NCBI GenBank assembly: GCA_963711505.1
Contig: CAVQEJ010000003.1
Coordinates: 806,001-870,000 of the forward strand
Source: JAGWRA01 sp963711505
Lineage (GTDB): Bacteria > Acidobacteriota > Vicinamibacteria > Vicinamibacterales > CAVVIG01
Length of the DNA stretch: 64,000 bases
Reading direction: 5' to 3'
Shown: positions 36,099 to 45,022 of the stretch, piece after piece
Numbering within the stretch: the stretch's first letter is position 1
Layout of the letters: every line of letters begins with the position of its first letter
Notes under the pieces: generated by a model
Told to the model about the DNA's origin: nothing
Databases searched by the model: none
The model's input: the letters and a program-made list of their open reading frames with translations, nothing else
Made by a program: the position numbers and the translations under genes

Positions 36099-39000
36099 GG
36101 CCGACGCCCTGGCGGGACTGGTCGCTCCGGTCGAAGCTGCGGCTGCTGATCATGACGGCGACCAGCGTGGCGCTGCTCATCGTCGGCCTGGCCGTGCTGA
36201 CCGTCACGCGGATGCACTACCGCACCGCGCTGGCCGACGACATGACGGCCGTGGCGAACATCGTCGGCACCAGCAGCACGGCCGCGGTCGTCTTCCACGA
36301 CCACCGGACCGCCGCCGGGATCCTCCGCACGCTGGTGGCGAAGCCCCACATCGAGGCCGCGGCGCTGTACGACGCCGAGGGGCAGCTGTTCGCCGTGTAC
36401 CAGCGCACGCCGGTGAGCCCCGATGCGGTCCCGGCGCATCCGGGGCCGGAAGGCGTCCGGATGCAGGGCAACGCGTTCGTCCTGGTGCGGCCCCTGCGCG
36501 TCAACGGCGCGCTGGTCGGCACGCTGTACCTGGGGAACGACCTCGGCGCGCTGCGCGGCGGCCTGATCCGGTTCGGCATCATCGTGCTCGTGGCCATGGG
36601 GTGCGCCTGGACCGTGGCGCTGATCCTGTCGGCGCGGCTGCAGCGCGTGGTCTCGGACCCGGTGCTCGCGCTCGCCGACACCGTCGAGCGGATCTGCCGC
36701 GGGAAGGACTACGGGGTGCGCGTCGAGGCGGACGCGCACGGCGAGATCGGCGTGCTCGTCCGATCGTTCAACGAGATGCTCGGACAGATCGCCGACCGCG
36801 ATCGCAAGTTCCAGCAGCAGCAGGACGACCTGGAGGAGATGGTCGCGGTCCGCACGTTCGAGCTGGAACGCGAACGCCAGCAGCTCCGGCAGATCGTGGC
36901 CAACGCCCCGGTGGCCATGGCGATGTTCGACCGGAACATGCGCTACGTCACCTATAGCCGCAAGTGGCTCACCGACTATCACCTCGAGGGACGCAACATC
37001 ATCGGCCGCAGCTACTACGAGGTCTTCCCGGAGACGTCGGCCGACCAGATGCGGCTGCACCGGCGGGCGTTGAGCGGGGAAGAGCTGGCGAGCCCCGAAG
37101 ACGTGATGGAGCGGCTCGACGGCACGCGGCTGTACCTGCGCTGGGCCATCCACCCCTGGTACACGCCCGGCGGGCGAAGTCGGCGGCATCGTCGTCGTCA
37201 CCGACATCATCAACGAGCTCGTCGAGGCGCGCGAGGCCGCCCTGGAGGCCTCGCGGCTGAAGTCGGACTTCCTGGCGAACATGAGCCACGAGATCCGGAC
37301 ACCGATGAACGGCATCATCGGCATGACCAAGCTCGCGCTCCAGACGAGCCTCTCGCTGGAGCAGCGGCAGTACCTCGACACGGCCATGGTCTCGGCGGAA
37401 TCCCTGCTGTCGGTGCTGAACGACGTCCTGGACTTCTCGAAGATCGAAGCGGGCAAGCTCGATCTGGAGGCCATCGAGTTCGACGTGCGCAACACCCTGC
37501 ACGACGCCGTGAAGCCGGTGGCGATGCGTGCGGACGAGAAGGACCTCGAGCTGCTCTGCCAGGTGGCCCCCGACGTGCCGGCCGTGCTCGTGGGCGATCC
37601 CGGCCGGCTGCGCCAGGTCGTCCTGAACCTCGTCGGCAACGCCGTGAAGTTCACCGACGCGGGCGAGATCGTCGTCCGGGCGGAAATGGCCGAAGCGCCC
37701 GAGGGACGGGGCGTTCTTCATGTGTCCGTGTCGGATACCGGCATCGGCATTCCACTCGAGAAGCAGCGCCTGATCTTCGATCCGTTCGCGCAGGCCGACG
37801 GATCGACGACCCGCCGGTACGGCGGCACGGGGCTGGGGCTGGCGATCTCGGCCAACCTGGTGGCCGTGATGGGCGGCCGCATCTGGGTCGACAGCGAGCC
37901 GGGCCACGGCAGCACGTTCCACTTCACCGTGGCGCTCGAAGGCCGACCCGGCGCGGCCGAGGGGCCGGGCTCGAAGCCGATTGCCGCGCTGGAAGGCGTG
38001 CGGGTCCTGATCGTCGACGACAATGCCACCAGCCGCGGCCTGCTGGCCGACACGCTCGGCGCGGCGGGCCTCAGTCCCGTCGTCGCCGAGGACGCCCAGA
38101 CGGCGACTGCGCTGGCGACCGAGGCCAACGAGGCCTGGCGCCCGTTCGCCGTGGCGCTGGTGGACGCACGGATGCCGGGCGCCGACGGCTTCGAGACCGC
38201 CAAGCATCTGCGCAGCGGCAACGCCCAGGCCGGCGCCGTCATCATGCTGCTCGCCCAGTCGCACGGGCCCACCGACGTGCCGCGGTGCCGGGAGGCCGGG
38301 GTGGCCTCGTACCTGTTCAAGCCGATCCGCGAGTCCGAGCTGCTGCACACGATCGCCGTCATGCTCGGGGCGCCGCTCGTCGCCGTGCCGCCGCCGGTGG
38401 AGACCCCGGCCGTCGCTCCGGTGGCCCAGGCCGCCGGCCTCAGCATCCTGCTCGCCGAGGACAACCCGGTGAACCAGGCGCTGGCCGTCCACCTGCTCGA
38501 GGACGAAGGGTACCGCGTGCAGGTCGCGGGCAACGGGCGGGAAGCGGTGGAGCGGCTGGCGGGCGGGTCGTTCGATCTGATCCTGATGGACCTGCAGATG
38601 CCCGAAATGAGCGGCCTCGAGGCGACGGCCGTCATCCGCGAGCAGGAGCAGGGCACGGAACGGCACATCCCCATCATCGCGCTCACGGCGCATGCGATGA
38701 AGGGCGATCGCGAGCACTGCCTCGCCGCCGGCATGGACGAGTACCTGTCGAAGCCGATCATGCCGGATCAGCTCATGGCGACGATTCAGCGCGTGGCCGG
38801 CGGCGGCGCGCCGGCTCGGCGAGCCGGTCGCGGTCGCCTCCGGACAGGCCGATGCCGGCGTCTTCGATCTCGACGAGGCGCTGCAGCGCGTCCGGGGCGA
38901 CCGGGTCATGCTCAGCCAGCTCGTGTCGATGTTTGACGAAGACGCGCCGGGCCTGCTGGCCGAGATCCGGGACGCGGCCGACGCGGGTGACGTCTCCCGG

Positions 39001-39216
39001 CTGACCCGGGCGGCGCACACGCTGAAGGGGTCCTGCGGGCTGCTGGCGGCACATGCCGCCCAGGAGGCCGCCCGACGGATCGAAGAATTCGCGCGTGAGG
39101 GTGATCTGGATCACGCCGCCGCGGCGTTGACGTCACTGGACGAACAGATCGCCCGGGTGATGCCGGAGCTCCGGCGAATCAGGACGGGATCGGGGGTGTC
39201 GTCGTGCGAATCATAG
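36095..39216 (+). CDS. Hybrid sensor histidine kinase (CHASE8-HAMP-PAS-HisKA-HATPase-REC-REC-Hpt), two frameshifts
   Basis: About 1040 residues. Two membrane segments (about 15-37 and 150-172) enclose a periplasmic region of CHASE8 type (TAVANIVGTSSTAAVVFHD). HAMP and PAS follow. The kinase core has FLANMSHEIRTPMNG (phosphorylated His), NAVKFTDAGEI, DTGIGIP and GGTGLGLAIS. The first receiver has LIVDDN, DARMPGADG; the second LLAEDN, MDLQMPEMSG and LSKPI. A C-terminal Hpt carries AAHTLKGSCG. Breaks near 37172 and near 38815. A complete phosphorelay in one chain. It overlaps the YfiR gene and the next REC gene, which may be its output. Confidence 0.92.
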
Positions 39217-39818
39217 TGGCGGAAGACGATCGACTGTATCGAAAACTCCTCGAGGCCGCCCTGGCGACACGCGGCTACGCCGTGACGACCTGCGTCGACG
39301 GCGTCGAGGCGTGGGAGCGGCTGTCCAAGGAGGCGGGGCCGACGATTGCCATCCTCGACTGGATGATGCCGAAGATGGACGGCCTGGAGATCTGCCGACG
39401 CATCCGCCAGTCCGCCGTCACGCTGCCGCCCTACGTCATCCTGCTGACGTCCCGTACGCGCAAGGAGGACATCGTCGCCGGTCTGCAGGCTGGCGCCGAC
39501 GACTACCTCTGCAAGCCGTTCGATCCCGAGGAGCTGGGCGCCCGCGTCGTCGTCGGCACGCGCTTCCTGCGGCTGCAGCAGGACCTCATCGATCGCGTGT
39601 CGCAGCTCGAAGATGCGCTCGTCAAGGTGAAGCAGTTGCAGGGACTGCTCCCCATCTGCTCGTACTGCAAGAAGATCCGCGACGATCAGAATTACTGGAG
39701 TCAGGTCGAGAGCTACATCGCGGACCGGTCCGAGGCGCGCTTCACCCACGGCATCTGTCCCGACTGCCGCGACCGCCTGATGGCCGAGACCGCCGGGGAG
39801 ACGGCGGCGTCGAAGTAG
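39204..39818 (+). CDS. Response regulator with C-terminal Cys4 (zinc-ribbon-like) domain
   Basis: 204 residues. Receiver at 1-120 (IIVAEDDRLYRKLL, AILDWMMPKMDG, CKPFD), a short coiled helix (about 125-148), then a 45-residue module LLPICSYCKKIRDDQNYW...HGICPDCRDRL. Two CxxC pairs, about 33 residues apart, could bind one zinc. The same ICxYCKKIRDD...HGICPxC module is attached to REC, PAS and GAF proteins of other bacteria, but I know no defined function. GTG start overlaps the kinase gene by 13 bp, so it is probably the kinase's partner. Confidence 0.85.
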   Translation: MRIIVAEDDRLYRKLLEAALATRGYAVTTCVDGVEAWERLSKEAGPTIAILDWMMPKMDGLEICRRIRQSAVTLPPYVILLTSRTRKEDIVAGLQAGADDYLCKPFDPEELGARVVVGTRFLRLQQDLIDRVSQLEDALVKVKQLQGLLPICSYCKKIRDDQNYWSQVESYIADRSEARFTHGICPDCRDRLMAETAGETAASK

Positions 39819-39826
39819 GCGGGAGA

Positions 39827-39846
39827 GGGCGGAGGCGATACCGCCC
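39827..39846. terminator. Weak hairpin between convergent genes
   Basis: GGGCGG (39827-39832), 8-nt loop, CCGCCC (39841-39846). No T run. Possible bidirectional terminator between the REC-Cys4 gene and the PilZ gene; weak. Confidence 0.3.
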
Positions 39847-39858
39847 CCGCCGTGACGT

Positions 39859-40294
39859 TCAGGCGATCGAGCGGACCGCCCGCAGGTAGCGGCGCGACGG
39901 CTGGCGGCCGGGCACCGCCTGGCGGCGCGGCTCGATGAGCAGCCGAAGCGCGTAGCCCTGACGCAGACCCCGGTCCGAATCGGCCGCCACGCAGCGATAC
40001 ACCGCGCACTGCACCTTGCCGATCCGCAGTTCGTGCGGGACGGCTCGTGGCCTCGCCGATCCGTCCTTCCAGTTGCAGCGTGACGAGTCGATACAGCGGA
40101 ATGGTCGCGGGCGACTCGCATTCCACGAATGCGCCATAGTCGCTGACATCGCGCGTCACCACCGTCACGAATCGTGTCGCTCCCCGGCTGTCCCGCCAGG
40201 TCAGGTGCCCCGGGATCGCCATCGGCTTCCGACTGGTTCCGCGACGGTCACCGGCGGTCTCGGTCGATCGAACTGCCTGCAGCGCGTTCTTCAC
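39859..40294 (-). CDS. PilZ-type protein, one frameshift
   Basis: About 145 residues. The N-terminal half reads RRGTSRKPMAIPGHLTW and TRDVSDYGAFVECES, like the RxxxR and DxSxxGxxV elements of PilZ c-di-GMP receptors (the second motif is close but reads D-V-S-D-Y-G-A-F). The C-terminal half (VQCAVYRCVAADSDRGLRQGYALRLL) lies in another frame, with the break near 40045. GTG start at 40294 preceded by AAGGGGG. The link with the YfiR/CHASE8 pair, whose classical output is c-di-GMP, is suggestive only. Confidence 0.65.
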
Positions 40295-40348
40295 TGGGTC
40301 CCCCTTCTGGGCTCTGACGCTCGCTGCAGAGATGTAATCAAGTCGCGG

Positions 40349-40408
40349 GCCTGAATCAGGCACCGCTTCTATCGGTCTGATGCTCGTTATTAAGTCATTC
40401 TGATTCAG
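40349..40408. repeat. Paired CTGAwTCAG palindromes upstream of PilZ gene
   Basis: GCCTGA-A-TCAGGC (40349-40361) contains CTGAATCAG; 49 bp away centre to centre, CTGATTCAG (40400-40408) is its reverse complement. Both are in an A/T-rich 200-bp gap unlike the rest of the window. They may be operator half-sites controlling the PilZ gene. Confidence 0.45.
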
Positions 40409-40462
40409 CTATTTGCATGAGTCTACAGCGCCGTTGGACTACGCGCGATGTGATTACTTCGA

Positions 40463-40482
40463 TATCCATTGCTTAATGGATA
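40463..40482. repeat. Perfect AT-rich hairpin downstream of TPR-sigma54 regulator
   Basis: TATCCATT (40463-40470), loop GCTT, AATGGATA (40475-40482), 16 bp past the stop of the minus-strand regulator. No T run follows, so it is either an mRNA 3' end stabiliser or an operator. Confidence 0.45.
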
Positions 40483-40497
40483 GCGGGTATCTGGTAT

Positions 40498-43439
40498 TCA
40501 GTCGATCGTTGCTCTCGGCTGAATGCCCAACCGCCGCATCTTCAAATACAGTCCCCGGCGGGTCAATCCAAGCGTTCTGGCGCTCCGCGAGACGTTGCCG
40601 CCGTGGCGGCTGAGGGTGGTCCGGATGACGTCGCCCTCCACCTGCGCGATGGCCGAGGCCAGATCGCCGGTATGGGCCGGCCGTCCCCGGGCCGGGGCGA
40701 GGTCGGAGACGGAGGTGATCTGCAGGCCGTTCAGCTCGGGTGAGAGGTGCTCGGGCTTGACGAGGTCGCCGGGGCCGCTCATGGCCACGGCCCGCTGAAT
40801 TTCATTCCGGAGCTGCCGGACGTTTCCCGGCCACCAGGTACTGGGCGATCGCATCGAGCGCCTCGGGGCTGAAGTGGACGTCGGGCTTGTCCAGCCGCTC
40901 GCATGCCTCGCGGAGGAAACAGGTCGTCAGGTGGGGGATCTCCTCGCGGCGCTCGCGCAGCGGCGGGACGTGGATCCGGATGACGTTCAGCCGGTAGTAG
41001 AGGTCCTCGCGGAACGTCCCTGCGGCGACCTTCTGTTCGAGGTCGGCGTTGGTCGCCGCCAGCACCCGGACGTCGACCCGCTGGGGGCGCGGCTCGCCGA
41101 CCGGCATGATCTCCTGCTGGTCGAGCACCCGGAGCAGTTTCGGCTGGATGTCGAGCGGCAGGTCCCCGATTTCGTCCAGGAACAGGGTGCCGCCCGCGGC
41201 CGTGCGGACCAGGCCTGGCTGGTCGGTGACGGCCCCGGTGAAGGCTCCTCTCCGGTGGCCGAACAGCTGGCTGTCGGCCAGATCCCGTCCCGTGGTCGTG
41301 CAGTTATACGGCAGGAACAGGCCGTCCTGGCGGTGCGACCCGACGTGGATGGCCCGCGCGACCAGTTCCTTGCCCGTGCCGCTCTCGCCGGTGATGAGCA
41401 CGGTCAGATCGTTCCCCTGCAGGCGCCGGATCTGTTCGACGACGCGGGCCATGGCGGCGCTGGCGCAGACGAAGCCGGGGAGGAGGGGCTCGAGCAGATG
41501 CTGGGCCGTTTCGTCGGGGGGCGGCGCCGCCGGCTCGCGCGCGGCGCATAGATCGAAACCCTGCCGGGCGACGGTGGCGATCATGCGAAGCCGACGGGCC
41601 ACGGGATAGCCGAACGCGTGAGTGGTGGCAATGACGGCCATCCGCCGGCCCTTCCGGTCGCGGCCGAGCGGCTCCAGATGGAGTTGCGCGGGGCCGCCGT
41701 TGAGGTTGCCGCCCTGGACGGCCAGCCGCGCGAGCCGCAGCGCGGCCTGTTCGTCACAGCCGGCCCGGCCCAGGATCCGGGTACTCCTCGGGCGCCTCCC
41801 GCACGACGAAGACAGCCACCACCTCGGCCCCGACCGCCTCGAACAGGGCCGCGGCGGTCTCCTGACCCAGCAGGTCGGGCAGGGCTGCGGCATCGACAAT
41901 CCGGCGGATGATGGCATCGTCGGCATCCGCCGCGAAGCCCAGATACTCGCCCGTGCCGGGAGCCGAGAGCAGTTCTTCCGCCTTCTGGACCGCCTCGAGG
42001 TCGAGCCGGGCCCCGAGCACGCTGAAGACATCGCCTGCGCGGGCGAGATGCCGTTTTGCGACCGAGCGCGCGCCGCTGGCCGCCACCAGCCGGCCCAGGG
42101 CCAGATGGCTCAGGGCCGATTGGTACCGCTCGCCGAGCAGCTCGAAGACGCTGGCGCTCTGGGCCAGGTCGTGATACGCGTCGGTCGCCAGGCCGGCCTC
42201 CACCTGGACGCCGCCGCGCAGGCGCAGATACTCGCCCCAGGCCGCGGGGGCCGCGCGGGGATCGAGCCGGTCGCCGACGGCCGACTGGCGCGCCTTCGCC
42301 TCGTCGAGCCGGCCGGCGGCGGTCAGCGCTTCAATCGCAATGAGGCTCGCCTGAAGTGCGTCGGCCGGCGGGGCCTCGCCGGCGCGCTGGATCTCCTCGG
42401 CCAGCTCCACGGCCTGGACCGTCGAGCCCCGCCGCAGGGCCAGCCGCGCCCGCAACACCTTGACCGACCATTCGTACCAGCGGCTCGTCTGAGCCCCGTA
42501 GGCGCCGTAGGCATCGCCCGCCTGGTTGAGATACTCCGCCGCTTTCCCGTATTCGCCCCGGATGATGTGAATCTGGGCCAGTGTGTCGAAGACCGCGCCG
42601 GTCGTTTCGTGGAACTGAATCGAGCTCCGGACCTGCAGCGCCTGGTGCAGCGCGGCCTCGGCGCGCGTCAGGTCGCCCAGCTTCACGCAGATCTGTCCCA
42701 GCGTTGCGAGCGAGACGGCCAGACCCGGACCGGCATCGGGCTGTTCGTGCAGGGCGACGCTGCGCTCGGCGAGCTCCAGCGCCTGCTCGTAACGGTGCTG
42801 CATCATCGCCACGACCGCCTCGTTGCCCGCCACCGTGGCCAGCACATCGCGGGCGTCGACCGATGCCGCGAGCCGCTCGGCCTGGCGCAGGGCGGCCATG
42901 GCTTCGTCCGACCGGCCCGCCTGGGCCAGCGCAATCCCCGAGTGGGAGTTCACCAGGGCCAGATGCCGGCGATCGCCGGCAGCGTGCAGCGCCGACGCCG
43001 CCTTGGCGATGTGCTCGCGCACGATCGCCAGATCGCCGACCTGCTTGTAGCAGAGGCCCAGCTCGAAGTGCGCCAGGCCGATGGCCTGGGAGTCGTGAGC
43101 GAGCTCGGCCTGCTTGAGCGCCCGGCCGTGGAGCGCGATGGCGCGCGACTGGTCGCCGCGGGCGAACGCCACGCGGCCATGGAGGCGCCAGAGCGCCGAA
43201 AGCCGGACGGGAGCGATGGCTTCGTGAAGGGAATCGGGGGGGCGCCCCAGTGCGGCACCGGCCTTGGTGAGGTCACCCTGGAGCAGCCAGGCCTCGGCGA
43301 GCGCGCAGCGGACCGCCAGCTCCTCGTCGCGGGAGAGCGACGCCTTCCGGAGCGTGTCGTTCAGCAGCCGGACGGCTTTGGCGCCATTGCCTCGTTCGAG
43401 CGCGACAAGCGCGTGACCGATCGGATTGGCGGTGGGCAC
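40498..43439 (-). CDS. TPR-GAF-sigma54-interacting transcriptional regulator with Fis HTH, two frameshifts
   Basis: About 980 residues. Residues about 1-540 are tetratricopeptide-type helical repeats (for example LAHFELGLCYKQVGDLAIV, LAVSLATLGQICVKLGDLT). A GAF-like region follows (about 550-650). The AAA+ domain has Walker A ITGESGTGKELVARAIH, the sigma54-contact loop LFGHRRGAFTGA, Walker B LFLDEIGDLPL and WPGNVRQLRNE. A Fis-type helix-turn-helix ends the chain (NVSRSARTLGLTRRGLYLKM). Breaks near 41778 and near 40832. There is no receiver domain, so the TPR and GAF parts are the likely input. GTG start 43439, directly behind tandem TATACT boxes. Confidence 0.88.
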
Positions 43440-43446
43440 TGGCAAA

Positions 43447-43462
43447 AGTATACCAAGTATAC
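43447..43462 (-). promoter_or_regulatory. Tandem TATACT -10 boxes, possible leaderless start
   Basis: On the plus strand GTATAC-CAA-GTATAC (43448-43462). Read on the minus strand it gives two TATACT hexamers, 43461-43456 and 43452-43447, each five of six matches to a -10 box. The nearer one predicts transcription beginning at about 43440, at the GTG start (43439). No good -35 box is seen. Confidence 0.45.
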
Positions 43463-43564
43463 GCAGTGAATCGGATGGAAGTTCCGGGTGGGCCGGCGGG
43501 GCTCCGGCCGCGCGCGGACCCGGGCCGGGGCGGACCCCGGCTGCCCGCAGAGGACTGTAGGATA

Positions 43565-44321
43565 ATGGGATCGGTGCAGCACACATCGAGGAAGCCTGTG
43601 GGCTGGAGCCGGCTGCCCGGTTGGCTGCTGGCCGCCGGCGTTCTGCTGACGCTGGCCGCTTGTGGCGGCCCGGCCGGGCGGTCCGCGGTGCAGCCGGCGG
43701 CCTCCTCGACGGGCTCCGTCGCGACAGGCGGGGTGGCGGCCGATTCGGATGCCTCCAGGCCGCGCATCGTTGTCCTCGGCGACAGCCTGACGGCCGGCCA
43801 CGGTCTGCCGTCGGTCGATCAGGCGTATCCGGCGGTGCTGCAGCAGCAGCTGGATCAGGCGGGCTACGACTTCGAGGTCGTCAACGCCGGCGTGTCGGGG
43901 GACACGACCGCGGGGGGACTGAGCCGGCTGGACTGGTCGCTGCACGGTGACGTCCGGATTCTGGTCGTCGCGCTGGGCGGGAACGACGGCCTTCGCGGGG
44001 CCCCGACGACCGAGCTGGAGCGGAACCTCTCGCAGATCATCCGGACGGCGCAGTCACGCGGCATCGCCGTGCTGCTGGCCGGCATGGAGGCCCCGCCGAA
44101 TTACGGACCGGTCTACACGGCGCAGTTCCGCCAGGTGTTCCGCCATCTGGCGAGCCGGTACCACGTGGCCTTCCTCCCGTTCCTGCTGCAGGGAGTGGCC
44201 GGCGTGCCGGCATTGAATCAGGCGGACGGCATCCATCCGACGGCAGCAGGGCGCGCGGATCGTGGCCGATAACGTATGGCGCGTGCTGAAGCCGATGCTG
44301 GCGGCGGCGGAAACCCGATGA
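43565..44321 (+). CDS. tesA: Lipoprotein GDSL esterase, TesA/arylesterase type, one frameshift
   Basis: About 250 residues. A signal peptide ends in the lipobox LTLAAC (Cys near residue 34), so the mature enzyme would be membrane-anchored. SGNH blocks: VVLGDSLTAGHGL (nucleophile Ser), VNAGVSGDTTAGG, ALGGNDGLRG and DGIHPTAAG (Asp-His). The frame breaks near 44248; the joined end reads VADNVWRVLKPMLAAAETR. The stop overlaps the ABC ATPase start by ATGA, the same order as the conserved tesA-ybbA-ybbP operon. GATAAT (43561-43566) at the start codon resembles a -10 box but lies too close to serve this ATG. Confidence 0.88.
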
Positions 44322-45022
44322 TCGAACTGCGTGGCGTGTCGCGGACGGTGATGAGCGGCGATCGGCCGCTCACGATCCTGCATCCGCTGGACCTCTTCAT
44401 CCCCTCGGGTGGATTCTTCGCGGTGCTCGGGCCGTCGGGCAGCGGCAAGTCGACGCTGCTCGGGCTGGTCGCCGGGCTCGATTCGCCGTCGACCGGCCAG
44501 GTGCTGATCGACGGCACCGACATCACGGCGCTCGGCGAGGACGCGCTGGCGCGCCTGCGCAGCGAGAAGATCGGCTTCGTCTTCCAGTTCTTCCACCTCA
44601 TCCCCTCGCTGACGGCGCTCGAGAACGTCTCGGTGGCGCTCGAGATCGCCGGCGCGCGCGACGCGCGGAGCCGGGCGGCGCGGCTGCTCGACGAGGTCGG
44701 GCTCACCGACCGCGGCCATCACTATCCGTCGCAGCTCTCGGGCGGCGAACAGCAGCGCGTGGCACTGGCGCGCGCGCTGGCCAACGACCCGCCGATTCTG
44801 CTCGCCGACGAGCCGACGGGGAACCTCGATTCCAGGAACGGCCGCGTCATCATGGACCTCATCCGCACGATCCACGAGGCGCGCGGCACGACGATCCTGC
44901 TGGTGACGCACGACGCCGAGCTGGCGGCGATGGCCGACGTGCGGGTGACGCTGCGCGACGGGCGGGTGGAGGAGCGGGTCGAATCGCCGGCCGGGGCCGG
45001 CCGGGCCGGGCTCACGCCATGA
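44318..45022 (+). CDS. ABC transporter ATP-binding protein (YbbA/LolD type)
   Basis: 234 residues, intact. Walker A LGPSGSGKSTLL, signature QLSGGEQQRVALARAL, Walker B ILLADEPTGNLD, and the H-loop LLVTHDAELA. It belongs to the MacB/LolD/YbbA group of ATPases. Coupled by ATGA overlaps to tesA before and the permease after. In this conserved trio the transporter is thought to handle lipids or hydrophobic toxins; function inferred from context. Confidence 0.92.
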   Translation: MIELRGVSRTVMSGDRPLTILHPLDLFIPSGGFFAVLGPSGSGKSTLLGLVAGLDSPSTGQVLIDGTDITALGEDALARLRSEKIGFVFQFFHLIPSLTALENVSVALEIAGARDARSRAARLLDEVGLTDRGHHYPSQLSGGEQQRVALARALANDPPILLADEPTGNLDSRNGRVIMDLIRTIHEARGTTILLVTHDAELAAMADVRVTLRDGRVEERVESPAGAGRAGLTP

